A stretch of 64,000 bases of DNA from Eurosta solidaginis (taxonomy: Eukaryota; Arthropoda; Insecta; Diptera; Tephritidae), in assembly GCF_040869045.1 (NCBI RefSeq), contig NC_090322.1, positions 81,863,675 through 81,927,674 of the forward strand. Direction: 5' to 3'. Positions 47,309 through 58,689 of the stretch are shown piece by piece; the first letter of the stretch is position 1, and every line of letters starts with the position of its first letter. The position numbers and the translations under genes were made by a program. The notes under the pieces were generated by a model, which saw nothing but the letters and a program-made list of their open reading frames with translations, made no database searches and was not told the DNA's origin.

Positions 47309-48652
47309 ATGGAGACTTATATTAGATTGGCTGATTCCATAGTGGAGTTTGAGAAAGATTTCAACTCTGCCCCGGCCGAATCCCGGAACAAGCACACCCT
47401 TGCACTACTGCAAGAGGAGCTAAAGGCACTATGGAAGAAGACCAAGTCCACATATGAAAGTCTTCTCAGCAATCCTGAGCTGTCCAAAGACGAGCTCAGA
47501 TCACTAAGATAGAAGAATAAAAGTTGCTTCGCATGCTACCTGCAATGCATGTATGCTGTGGCGGCTGAAGCCGAAGCTATCACCCCACAGCCGGCAAAGG
47601 ATGAAGCAAAGGATGAAGACTCTTCGCGCCGTGGACATAAAATGCGGCTGCCGCCTTGTGACACCGATGTATTTAAAGGCGACTACCTCTCCTGGCCAGC
47701 CTTTAGAGATATGTTCACGGCAATATACATCCACAATACCGATCTGAAAGATGTCGAGAAATTATACTATTTAAAACAAAAAACGCAAGGGGAGGCAAAA
47801 GAAATAGTGGGAAGGTGTTCATTAACAAACGAGGGTTTTGCAACCGCCTGGAAAAATCTAAGCGACAGGTACGAAAATAAACGTATCCTCGTCAACACAC
47901 AACTAAAACTTTTATTTAATCTGACGGCAGTCGAACAGGAGTGTGGAACCTCAATCAAAAAATTGCAACGGGAGATAAACAATTGCATTTCTGCGCTACA
48001 ATGTCATAATATTGACATCACAAATTGGGATGCAATTATAACTTACTTATGCTCCACAAAACTCCCTGAATCTACACTGGCTCTTTGGGAACAGACCGTA
48101 GAACGAAAAACGGATATTCCGAAATGGGAGGATATGGACAAATTCCTGTCCAATCGCTTCCAGATATTAGAGATGGTTTTCCGGGGTAATAAAACGACAA
48201 AAACACCCAAAAGTCAAAATTCAAATTCTAGGGAAAATTCTACAAAACTTGGGGTTTACCAAGCCAGCGTACCAAAATCGGCATGTAAGATGTGCAACAG
48301 TACGGAGCACAATTTACGAAATTGCCAAAAATTCCGTAGGTTGTCTGCGTCAGGGAAAATCGAATTTGTAAAAAACAATAGTTACTGTCTGAATTGTCTG
48401 TCGGGTGGACACACCGTGACACGATGCACAGCCAATTTAATTGCAGCACGTGCCATGCAAGGCACAACACCTTGCTCCATCTTCCGACAGCACAACCAAA
48501 GACAACTCCTCAAAGGTGGACTCAAAACGCCACCGACAATACACCTTCAACCTCACAGCAGGCTAGGGCAAGGATGGAGTCTGAAAAAAGACAAGATAAT
48601 GCTAATAACGTCTCTTCGTGTCATGCTAACGCCACTAAAGGGGTGTTATTAG
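47309..48652 (+). pseudogene. gag: Gag of the BEL/Pao element, broken
   Basis: It starts at ATG 47309 (METYIRLADSIVEF). TAG at 47510-47512 interrupts the frame after 67 codons, but the same frame then stays open. The core is a Pao-type gag domain (CDTDVFKGDYLSWPAFRDMF, then KLYYLKQKTQGEAKEIV). Zinc knuckles begin with CKMCNSTEHNLRNC and CLNCLSGGHTVTRC near 48285-48425. Soon after, near 48432, a frameshift moves the third knuckle (CSTCHARHNTLLH) and protease into the -1 frame; the tail from there to 48652 is out of frame. BEL/Pao elements normally read gag and pol as one ORF, so I treat this as damage. Confidence 0.88.
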
Positions 48653-51600
48653 GAACAGCACGTGTTAATATACACTATAATGGAGTAAAATTTTCCGCCA
48701 GAGCGCTGATAGACTCTGGGTCCGAATGCTCTTTCATAACAGAAAGACTAAAAAAGCGAATAAACCTTCCATCCAAACGTCTGCATGTGCAAGTGTCAGG
48801 AATAAATAATACACCATCTGCACAGGTAAAGGAATCAAGTGCGATTACGCTAGGTTCGCTTACAGACCCCTTAGTAAGCATCAATACAGTGGCCCTAGTC
48901 CTGCCTCAATTAACAGGGGACCTTCCGACTTGCCAAGTGAGCGCAACGACTCGGCAAGCGTTCCCTGATCTGATTCTGGCGGATAAGAGGTTCTTCTTTA
49001 ATGAACCAGTCGACCTCATACTTGGAGGCGACATTTACCCCCAGATAATACTGAACGGTATACGGAAGAACGTTCTAAATACGCTTCTCGCCCAAGAAAC
49101 CGTCTTCGGTTGGATTTTAACAGGTCGTGCAGATACACCTCACCCAACCAATACACGAGTATCCTTCTTCAATGAAATTAGCCTAGACAAGCAGCTAGCC
49201 GCTTTCTGGGAACTTGAAAACGTACCTACAAAAAAGGCCCTGACCGAAGATAATGCCTATTGCGAGGCACTATATAGAAACACAACGGAAAGGAATTCAG
49301 ATGGAAGGTATACCGTCGCCCTTCCATTCAAACAAAGCTTCCCAAAAACCGTCTGTTTGGGCCCATCTCTCAAGAGCGTCTGCTCTCAGTTCTATCGGAA
49401 CGAGACGCGCCTATCCAATACACCGGCCCTGCAGACGGAATACAATAGGGTACTGACAGAATACGTCACGTTAGGGCACATGTCTAAGGTGCACACCGTA
49501 GTACCACCAAAATCAACTGATTGCTATTTCTTACCGCATCATGCGGTTATCAAAGAAGAAAGCACAACGACTAAAGTAAGGGTCGTATTCAACGCGTCGT
49601 GCCCGACATCCAATGGCACAAGCCTGAACGATGTGCTACACACCGGCCCAGTACTTCAATCTGACTTAACAATACTACTCCTCCGATGGAGATTCTACAA
49701 GTACGTCTTCAAAAGCGACATTGAGAAGATGTACAGGCAAATTTGGGTAAACGAAAATCAAGCCCAATACCAAAGAATAGTTTTTCGACTCAAAGCAGAG
49801 GACGTGTCAGCGTGTTTGAGCTCAACACGGTAACCTTTGGGGTAAACTGTGCCCCCTATCTAGCGATCAGAACCCTACATCAACTTGCTGATGACGTCGA
49901 GGCATCTCTGCCAACCGCAGCGCACATCTTGCGAAACAGTATGTACGTCGATGACGTCCTTGCAGGGGGGCATAGCATCGAGGCAGCAATCGCGGCTCGC
50001 GATGGAATCACAGCTGCATTAAAGTCAGCAGGATTCCCTCTGCGAAAGTGGACCTCTAATTGCAGTAGGATACTAAAGGGCATACCCAAACCTCACAGGC
50101 TTACGGAAGACTTTCTGGAGTTCGAGGACGCGAGCATGGTAAAAACCCTAGGCATCCGTTGGAACGCGCATTCCGACTATTTTTATTTCACAGCGAAACC
50201 AATCGAAAACCAGAATATCCTAACAAAGAGGGCGATCCTATCGGCCATCGCGAAACTCTTCGACCCGGTAGGCTGGCTTGCTCCAGTTATCATCGTAGCC
50301 AAGATACTAATGCAGAACATTTGGCTGGAGGGGACGGACTGGGATGAACCGGTATCCGCAATCACTTTAGATCCGTGGCAAACCTTTATGCAGGAGTACC
50401 CCGCCATTAACCGGATTCGTATACCTCGGTGGGTGCACTTCACCCCAACCAACGATATAGAAATTCAATTCTGTTACGCGTCCGAAAAAGCCTACGCAGC
50501 TACGGTTTACGTGCGAGCTAAAATCAACGATAGGACATACGTTAGCCTACTCATGGCAAAAACGAGGGTGGCACCAGTAAAAACAATTTCACTACCAAGA
50601 TTGGAGTTATGCGGTTTCGTCTGCTGGCTGAGACTTTGGAAACAGTGATGGAGAACCTGAACTTAAGCAAATTTAACATTCACCTATGGACAGATTCGAC
50701 CATCGTCCTAGCATGGATTCGAAAACCCCCGTGTTCCTGGTCAACATTTGTAGCTCACAGGGTAACAAAAATCGTGGAGAAGGTAGGAACTTAAGCATGG
50801 CATCATGTCGAGTTTGCATCAAATCCAGCGGACTTAGCCAGCAGAGGACTTCCAGCCACGGACCTAGTCGACAACTCTTTGTGGTGGCAGGGACCTTCTT
50901 GGCTGCAAGAAGGCAAAGCGAAATGGCCATCTCAAGGCGACCAGGAATTCCACACAAACATCGAAGAAAAACAAGTACAAGTGCATGCAGCAACAAACAT
51001 CAACAATAACGAGGATATTCTTGATCGGTTTTCCGATCTATCAAGAGCGTTGCGGGTAATCTCCTACATTATAAGATTCGCCAATAAAACCCATCCAAAA
51101 ACTAAAACGTCCTTTAAAGCAGAATCGCACCAGATTTCGCCTGACGAAATCAAGGCTACGACTAGCCTCCTCATCAGGATATCCCAAACTCACTACTATG
51201 CCGAGGAAATGAACGCTCTGAGAACTGGGAAACCCATCGCGACCAAAAGCGAGATTCTCTCTCTAGATCCCTTTATCGACGAAGATAATGTCCTTCGGGT
51301 GGGGGGTCGCCTCAACGCATCCAGGGACGTTCCCGTCGACGAGCGTCACCCGATAATCCTCCCCTACGCCTGCCGACTCACCCGTCTCCTAGTCCAGTTT
51401 GTCCACACCATTTTCGTACATGGCGGAAACCAACTGATGCTGCGGCTCCTACGCACGCAATACTGGATACCTCGGGTCAAAAACATGATCCGATCCATCA
51501 TACACAACTGCAAGGCCTGTACGCTATTCCGCAAACGTTCCCCGACGCAACTCATGGGAACCCTCCCTGCGGAACGCACTACCTTTAGCACGGCATTTAC

Positions 51601-52528
51601 CAACACCGGGGTGGATTTCGCAGGACCGTTTGACATAAAGTCTTACAGCGGACGAGGATGCCGCATGTCTAAGGGTTACGTCTGCCTATTCGTCTGCTTT
51701 GCGACTAAGGCGATCCACTTAGAGGCGACTAGCGACCTCAGCACCGCCGCGTTTCTAGCAGCATTTAGTCGGTTTGTCGCCAGACGAGGATGCCCGAAAA
51801 ACCTCTATTCCGACAACGGAACGAACTTTGTCGGTGCGTCGAGGGCACTCCTGTCTGAGTTCAGAGCATTCCTCGTTGATGCGCGCAACCAAACCCTCTC
51901 TAAATATGCTCACCAAACCCTTACATGGCATTTCATACCAGCAGCTGCTCCTCATATGGGCGGGCTGTGGGAAGCGGGAGTCAAGAGTTTCAAAACCCAT
52001 TTCAAAAAGATCGCATCGGATCACAAGTTCACTCTCGAGAAGTTTAGCACCCTCCTGTGTAGGATTGAATCCTGTCTCAACTCCCGACCCCTAAGCCCAT
52101 CCTCAAATGACCCGTCCAACCTGGAGCCACTTACCCCCGGGTACTTCCTAGTCGGGGGCCACCTACTAGCACCACCCGAGATTGACGTCAGCGAGAATCG
52201 CGCTTCACTCGTCAATCGATGGGAAAAACTTAAGGCGCTGCATCAAACCTTCTGCAAACGGTGGAAAACGGAGTATCTCACCGAATTGCAGAAGCGCGTT
52301 AAGTGGAAGCATCCACAATCAAACCTCAAACAGGGAGACCTAGTCGTCATTAAGGAGGATAATCTGCCCCCCAACGAATGGAGACTAGGTCGGATAGCCA
52401 CCGTTCATTATGGCCCCGATAACCGTGTTCGAGTCGTCGAACTGGATACGGCAAGGGGACCAACCACCAGACCAATCACGAAATTGGTCCTATTACCACC
52501 CTCCAGTGAGGGTGAGGGAGACTTGTAA
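48433..52528 (+). pseudogene. pol: Pol of the BEL/Pao element (PR-RT-RH-IN), broken
   Basis: The protease has DSG at 48712-48720 (LIDSGSECSFI). RT shows VRVVFNAS near 49581 and YVDD at 49944-49955. RNase H follows near 50580-50870. Integrase has an HHCC domain near 51410-51540, catalytic Asp regions in GVDFAGPF near 51610 and SDNGTNFVG near 51810, and the Glu in GLWEAGVKSF near 51965. The C-terminus from ~52340 is a DUF5641-like domain (GDLVVIKEDNLPPNEWRLGR). Lesions: frameshift at ~49790-49810 in RT, frameshift at ~50620 between RT and RNase H, and TAA at 50792-50794. From 50795 to 52528 the frame is clean, so the integrase is intact. Confidence 0.92.
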
Positions 52529-52530
52529 CT

Positions 52531-52926
52531 CCCACCCATTATAACAATCCGCTTAACCCAGCTCTCGTTCACCCAGAACGAGGCAAACCAATCCCCCAAC
52601 CCAGCTCTCATTCAACCCGAACGAGGCCAACACAATGTTTTGCATGTTATCAATAAACCGGACCCACCCATTATAACAATCCGCTTAACCCAGCTCTCGT
52701 TCACCCAGAACGAGGCAAACCAATCCCCCAACCCAGCTCTCATTCAACCCGAACGAGGCCAACACAATGTTTTGCATGTTATCAATAAACCGGACCCACC
52801 CATTATAACAATCCGCTTAACCCAGCTCTCGTTCTCCCAGAACGAGGCAAACCAATCCCCCAACCCAGCTCTCATCCAACCCGAACGAGGCCAACACAAT
52901 GTTTTGCATGTTATCAATAAACCGGA
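52531..52926 (+). repeat. Three tandem 132-bp repeats after BEL/Pao pol
   Basis: Units start CCCACCCATTATAACAATCC at 52531, 52663 and 52795 and are almost identical. Each contains two related halves beginning AACCCAGCTCTC; the first forms a perfect stem CTCGTTC-(5 nt)-GAACGAG. Each unit ends in ATCAATAAACCGGA with an AATAAA poly(A) motif. A 96-codon ORF over this stretch is a by-product of the period being divisible by three. Confidence 0.95.
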
Positions 52927-53313
52927 CTAAAAAAAAAAACATGTTGATAATCCAATTGGGAAATAACCAACACCGTTTAATATAAGTGCTTACTTCGCCC
53001 ATTGAATTATTCAGTTTAGTAACCAAAAACAAAAAAAACCCGATTCAATTCAATTTTGTATATCTTCACATTTATATGGATGGTCAGGGGTCTTCGAATA
53101 ATAAAAATTTTGATTAACAAATAAAATTATTGCTTACATTATTGAAATAATAACCGATTAATTGCAAATCTCTAAAAATTAAATCGACTTTGATGCCAGT
53201 ATGGATGAAGTCTTTCAGCCCTTTGCCAAATATGAACCCATTATACGGTTGCAACTATTCCGTTGCTGTACGGAAAGCGACTATTGGAAGTGCTGCTCAC
53301 ACACATCCAACCC
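52927..53313. other. AT-rich sequence without recognised gene
   Basis: It starts with a poly(A) run right after the 132-bp repeats and continues as AT-rich DNA. No LTR of the BEL/Pao element is present here. Confidence 0.5.
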
Positions 53314-53611
53314 CCCTGCAAAAATCGCGAGTACTCCAAAATTAACCACAATTCATACAAAAAATATGGTCCAATTAACATTGCGGAGTCCTAGGACTGT
53401 ACCATATACTCCCGCTCCGCATTACATCAGAGTAATCCATGGAGTACCCACAGTCCAATAAACATCGTGTAGTGATTACAATCGTTAAAAACGAGCAATG
53501 ATCAACTTACAATGTGTTCGTGTAGACACATGAGTTGGTCCATTGCTGCATTACAGTGGAGTATAATGGTAAGTACTCCAGTGACCACATGATCCAACGA
53601 TTTTTGCAGGG
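53314..53611. mobile_element. MITE-like element with 14-bp terminal inverted repeats
   Basis: CCCTGCAAAAATCG at 53314-53327 is the exact reverse complement of CGATTTTTGCAGGG at 53598-53611. The 298-bp interior is non-coding and rich in GTACTCC/GGAGTAC motifs near both ends, as in subterminal repeats of hAT-type elements. I could not find a convincing target duplication, so the superfamily is open. Confidence 0.6.
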
Positions 53612-55168
53612 CCGCCCAAATTTAAGTTTGCGATCAGCAAACGTACATTGCTATAAACCTATTAGATTCACAAGGTTCTATTAATTCTACCGCAAATATG
53701 GTAGTGGTTGCATTAATGCATTCCTATATTTTTGATAGAGGATCTTATAATTGTGCACCGCTTGGTATGAATGCGCTAACTGTTACGCTAGCCTCAAGAT
53801 ACATAGATACACATGTCACTGGCAACCGTACTTGTTCTTGCGTTACACCCTTATCGACAAAATGTATCTCAACCAGGTATCTGCGCGCGTTGCGCAACAT
53901 TAGTGGAAGGAGGCCTTACATGTACAGGTATGAATGTGTGCATGCGCAAAAAAAAAACGAAGTGCAACTGCACATGCGTGGGTGTGAATTGAGTGAAAGT
54001 GGTAGGAAATTCCGTTTATACACGAATCGGGGTATGCGCACGATCGAGCTGAAGCTCAGAAAATCATTGCAAAAGTTGGATTTAAAGTGCGTGGGCGTGC
54101 CGCGGAAAAGTTAAAGCAAAGTATAGTGCCCGTCAAGTGGAAAAAAAGAAAAAAAAAACTTCATTTTATAATAAAACAAATAAAACAAAAAAAAACAAAA
54201 AAATCCCGTAATTTTCGAAAAACGGTTTCATTTCCGGTCAATCTGCACAATTGTAAAGTATAACAACGAGAAGCAAAGTCCGTTGGACATCCTGCCACCG
54301 ATTTTGGGGCAGCACCTAGGAAGGGGCTAAGGCATATACTTACCCGCATTTACAAACATTAGTTAAAAGGAGAGTGATTGGAAATTGGGAAACACATTTG
54401 TTCCAACGACATATGTAGCGCACTGGATTGCCGTGGAATGTCATAGAGAGCAGGGAAAGAGAGAGAACGAGAGAAAGAGAGAGAAACTTCCAGGCTAGGA
54501 AGTGATCGTGGCCTGCAAGCGACATTAACTACGCGAGAGCAGCGCCCACGCCAACGCCAACGTTCGACAGAGGAAGCCAGGCAACGTCAGCAGCAGTGAC
54601 AGCATCGCCATCAGCAGCACCAGCAACGTCACCACCACCAAATTCCAAGGAGGATCGAGTCAGCACATTTTTTTTTTTTCACATTTTTTTCTTATCTTTT
54701 TTATCATTGTTTTATTATCACTGCCTGAAATTGTCTTTATACATTGTCAATTCCTGGATGCTACACATGATTGAATTTATTTTATTTTTTGCTACATACA
54801 CAGGGCTTGCATATCTTTTCGCTTAACATAAACACATTTTTTTTTGTAAACAGGTTCCCGATACCTTTTTTGTGACTCTCATTGTTTTTTTTTTGCAGTG
54901 TCCAAAAAAATTGTTCACTCACTTTTATATCCAAAAGCACTTGTCAAGCAAACACTGTTGTTGGATGTCAATTATAAATGTTTTGATCTTCTTTTTTTTT
55001 ACATTTTTTCGGCCGCATAATTTTGTGACCCACTCGACGCCCGCTACCGCGAGTGAGTGAGCGTGGAGTCAGTTGCAAAATCCCATTGAACCTAACTTAG
55101 GCAATGAACGTATGGTATTTGTACGAATAGGAAGAGACGTATGCATGTAAACTTTTCCTCCCTCACAG
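53612..55168. other. Non-repetitive stretch without a confirmed gene
   Basis: A GAGA-rich run lies at about 54449-54486, and a CAG/CCA-rich stretch at 54540-54660 reads openly (TASPSAAPATSPPPNSKED) but has no clear start or splice donor. Poly-T tracts follow near 54670 and 54890, some ending in TTGCAG or AAACAG like splice acceptors. This could be the 5' part of a host gene. The 138-codon ORF at 53698-54114 has no recognisable domain. Confidence 0.35.
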
Positions 55169-55216
55169 GTCCCCCACGGCTTGAAGGCGCCTACAATGCT
55201 GATGTGCTGAGATCAG
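55169..55216 (+). other. Candidate small exon
   Basis: A 48-bp segment lies between a good acceptor (TTTTCCTCCCTCACAG) and a good donor (GTGAGTG). One frame is open (PPRLEGAYNADVLRS). A second candidate exon at 55849-55895, between TTTATTTCAG and GTAAGAAG, is open as NGRLTFQLFGVGVDP, but the phases do not join, so at least one is wrong or an exon is missing. No family recognised. Confidence 0.25.
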
Positions 55217-55954
55217 GTGAGTGAGAAAACGAAGAAAACAAAGAAAAAAAGAAAAAACCAAAAAAAAATCTATCATATGCTCCTCGTTACATACATACGT
55301 ATGCAAGCATTGACCTATATATATGCCTGTGTACATAATGCCTTAGCCTAGGTCAGGAATTTGCATTAATTTTAGCTGCTTTGGCTACTTTATTTATATA
55401 TATATACATACCGATAGATCTTTCTGCGGTTTATTAGAAGGAAAGATATGAAAAATGATTTTTTTGTAGAAGCAAAGTATCTTCCTAATACGGAATACAT
55501 TAGGGGGTGACGAGTTATACACAGCCTTCAATATCGTTCACATAATTTTGTTTGAATTCGACTATTTTTTTTGGTTTTTTGCTTCCAACTGGATTATTCT
55601 TTTTTAATTATGGTTGACAAGGTATTTGAAGATGTCAAGCTCTTGTTTAAATAGATATATTGTATTGCTAAATAGAATTGTTAAAATACTTTATTAGCCT
55701 TTTTTTGCGATAATTTTCTTCTCACACCTAGATTTAAGACTAGTGGTTAGGTTATCATCTATTTAGTTTGTTAGCGACTGTAAAAATTGAATAAAATAAT
55801 GTTTATAACGTTGACAAATTTGAAAGGTTGAAGCTAAATTTATTTCAGTAATGGAAGGCTAACTTTTCAACTCTTTGGTGTGGGTGTTGATCCAGGTAAG
55901 AAGAGGGGAAGTGGGAGGGTCAATGACGTGAAGGACCCTTAGACAGACGAACTT

Positions 55955-56054
55955 GAGTCAGGTTTTGGGGGCGCCGTAAAATTAGAGGAGTCAGCACGGC
56001 GCCCATGGCTTTGCGTAAGATACGCGAAGAGGGTGGGTAGACTCCCCCTGACTC
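55955..56054 (+). ncRNA. Candidate branched RNA fold, ~100 nt
   Basis: Nested inverted repeats: GAGTCAGG (55955-55962) pairs with CCTGACTC (56047-56054) and encloses a 9-bp stem GGGCGCCGT/ACGGCGCCC (55969-55977 with 55996-56004) and a 5-bp hairpin GCGTA-AGA-TACGC (56013-56025). A short GGG/CCC pairing may make a third arm. It may be part of a structured transposon end or SINE rather than a free RNA. No tRNA fold fits. Confidence 0.4.
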
Positions 56055-56780
56055 TGGACGGGCCTTCTTTCCTTTTTTCTTCCATTTCCTACTTTCCCTC
56101 TATTTCTGTATTCACCTCTAGGCATGAACCAATTTTTTGTGTTCAGATAACTGCGGGTAAGGAAGGTGTGCAAAACCCCACCCCATCCGACGAGCTAGCA
56201 GGGGCTCGCAACCATTCCACATGCTACCTCCGCCTTACCACTAAAAGTCAGTAAACACAACAGATTGTACGCCGATAGGCTAAAGACTCCAGCGAACAAC
56301 CACCTAAATAAAACAAAAAAAACCAATTTGTTCCTCTTCAATTAGGGCGTATACCAAGTAAAATGCCAAATTGTAAAGCGAGAATAATAATAATAAACAC
56401 ATGCACGCGAACTGCATCAGCTAAATATTCGAAAAGTAAGAGTTGTCTTCTTCTTCTTTGAATTCCACTTCGGTTGAAGCAGCACCCCACCACATCTTCG
56501 TATAATAGCATTTAAACCCTAAATAATGGTCTGAATACCGCTTTAGAATCAGAACTATAAATCAACGTTTAGACACCTTAAGTATGGGAGGCATTATGTT
56601 TATTGCAAGAATACCAACAATAACATCAAAACAATAACAGAGAATTTTAACTATCGTAATTGATCGTTTACGAAACTCACCGATTGCGCAAACTTATCAG
56701 ATAGCGCTCCATTTGTTTGCTACGCAGCTGCTGTACGTGCCCTCCCTCCTACCTTTACACGTATCCGAATGCTCCTCTTC
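56055..56780. other. Sequence without recognised gene
   Basis: A CT-rich stretch near 56065-56105 precedes TTTTTTGTGTTCAG and GGGTAAGG splice-like signals. No ORF resembling a protein family is seen. Confidence 0.35.
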
Positions 56781-57710
56781 CACAGTGGCACTTGCCACAA
56801 TGTGTTTCACCCACATTAGCACATCGGCTCCCAGCCGTTCGTTACGGGATCCTAGAATTCAACAGTTTACATTATTCATGACATCGACCAATTGCATAAA
56901 TTTTAAAATCATATTACTTACTGATTTCCATCCATACCAAGTCCGTCAGAATGTCCACCGATTGCAAAGATTTTTGTGCCGTTTAACAGTGCAACACAAT
57001 GTTCAGTCGTCGTAAATTCATGGCTGGCAACTGTTTTAAATAGCTTGGGTTTAAATTTCTAGCGGCGTTTTTCATTAATGTGATGGCCGTCACGTTTACC
57101 ACCCACAACGATTACATGTCCATCCATAAAAAATTGTTTCAAAGTCGCTTAGACTTATTTCGATATTAACCCGCTTCAGCCATTAGTTCTCAGTTTGTTA
57201 TACTGATATATGGTTCCAGTCTTTCGGTCAAGGCCAAAAGTGATTCGTCGTCAGTTGCGCTCGCAGCGTACAGGGAAAGTATCTCTATCTCTATGATTGC
57301 TTGCAACCCCTTGGACCCAAAACCTAAAAATTCCCTGCTCTGGGTTACATGCATAAAGTTTCATGTTTCGTTAATCAGAATTCTCATTTAGTACTCACCC
57401 TGAGTATCCCTTTCCAGGCTATAAGGTTGCTGTAATGTGATACGCCCCGTGACAAAAGCAGCACAATCTGCAACCGCGCTCTTTAAATTGAAGTATTAAA
57501 GCCGTTTTCAGCATCCGACCCACATTGTCAATGGCCATGAGCGTTTTGCCGGTGAAGCAAAGCATGCTTAGGTGCTTAAAAGCGTCGCGTCGATATCGGT
57601 GGTTCGATAAGTAGACAAGTACCAGCGGCCCTATTGAATAGTTCATGGAAGTAATCGCGTGCCGCCGACAGAAGTAGGCGATCAGCTGTAATCAAGGAAG
57701 ACGGATCTAT
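56780..57710 (-). pseudogene. BTB-Kelch family gene relic, introns retained
   Basis: Read on the minus strand, about 57705-57590 encodes a BTB-like segment (TADRLLLSAARDYFHELF). After a frameshift near 57590 the next frame gives the rest of the BTB fold (FKHLSMLCFTGKT, then DNVGRMLKTALILQFKE) down to ~57470. A strong donor (CAGG|GTGAGT) lies near 57399. Further down are two Kelch-like blades: VIVVGGKRDGH near 57100 and TEHCVALLNGTKIFAIGGHSDG near 56960, then after a possible 70-bp intron (56852-56921, GTAAGTAAT to TTCTAG) DPVTNGWEPM near 56840. BTB-Kelch proteins are usually CUL3 ubiquitin-ligase adaptors. In-frame stops and the frameshift make this a decayed gene. Retained introns argue against retroposition. 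Confidence 0.6.
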
Positions 57711-58689
57711 TAATTGGAATGATGTCAACACCGTTAAAGAAAACATAAGCACCTCCTCGTTATTTGATCGGATGCAACTGCCCGCACTTGTGATTGAGAA
57801 TCTGACAGAAAAAAAAAATCCTCAACCTTTCAGTAATCTTAGTAATCATGCAAAACCAGTCAGCAAAATTTCGTGTTGTCAGATACCAAAATCTAATTAA
57901 CCCATTGTGTGGAATCTAAATGATTAACCGCGATGAACTATCATTAGATTTCTTTGGTCAATATTAAACCCCAATCTAGAGTTCCAAGATTCTATAATTT
58001 TACTAACTGAAGCGCCTGTCAAGAATTTACATTGACTTGAATTTTGCGGCAACAAATTTCAAGATTATTTTCTTTATTATTCGTTTATTAGGCAATGTTA
58101 AGGGTTGCCAATTGGTAGGTACACATATATGACCCAACGAGCTTTATGTTGTCGTCACATCGGAAATGCTGTGTTGCGCTTCTGGCCACTTGCAACCATA
58201 CCGGTGGTTACGTGCATGGTTTGGAATCCTCAATACTTGACAGAAAGAAGACATCGAATGGGATCTCCAGAAACAAACAATTTACTTTGTGAAGTCAAAG
58301 TCTGTCAAGGAAACGTACGACAAATTATCTTGGCGCAATTAAATTATTATCGCGTGGTCATGTACCAATTGGTGCACCTGTGGCCTCCCACATCAAAGTC
58401 CCTAAAACGCATTTTCCACGCAAAGTGCTGTAAGTGACTGCCCACAATGGGATATTCTTGACACAAATTCACCTGGCACGTACTAGCAAATTTACATTCG
58501 TCAATAACGATGAGCCGCCAGGCATACGGCCGCAACATACACCGTTTCCGCCACACCATTCTGGTGGTGAGTGGTTGATACCAACTTTCCGTCGTCAATC
58601 AAGACAAAATTGGCTGCAGTGCAAATGACGGTTAGGAAAGTGGGAATTAATCCCAATCCTCAAGCACTACGGACATTTGCGTTTGTTGA
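57711..58689. other. Sequence without confirmed gene between two host-gene relics
   Basis: No clear family match. On the minus strand, 58100-58690 gives scattered open pieces (ISHCGQSLTALCVENAF) that might be the decayed second half of the WD40 relic, but I cannot support that firmly. Confidence 0.3.

Larger units (their letters stand above)
44630..52530 (+). mobile_element. BEL/Pao LTR retrotransposon, 5' LTR to end of pol
   Basis: An LTR (TGTTTAGG to CAACA), primer site, ~2.1 kb leader, gag with three zinc knuckles, DSG protease, YVDD reverse transcriptase, RNase H, integrase and a C-terminal DUF5641-like tail are in BEL/Pao order. Gag and pol carry several stops and frameshifts. No LTR follows pol directly; the only other copy of this LTR is at 61868-62414. 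GGCAC lies just before this LTR (44625-44629) and just after that one (62415-62419), which could be a 5-bp target duplication of one element with a ~9 kb insertion. Confidence 0.9.

Noticed and set aside
53698..54114. 138-codon ORF
   Set aside because: No recognisable domain, unusual composition, and no supporting promoter or splice context.
55955..56054. tRNA gene in the branched inverted-repeat region
   Set aside because: Stem lengths and loop sizes do not fit a tRNA cloverleaf, and no A-box or B-box promoter sequence is visible.
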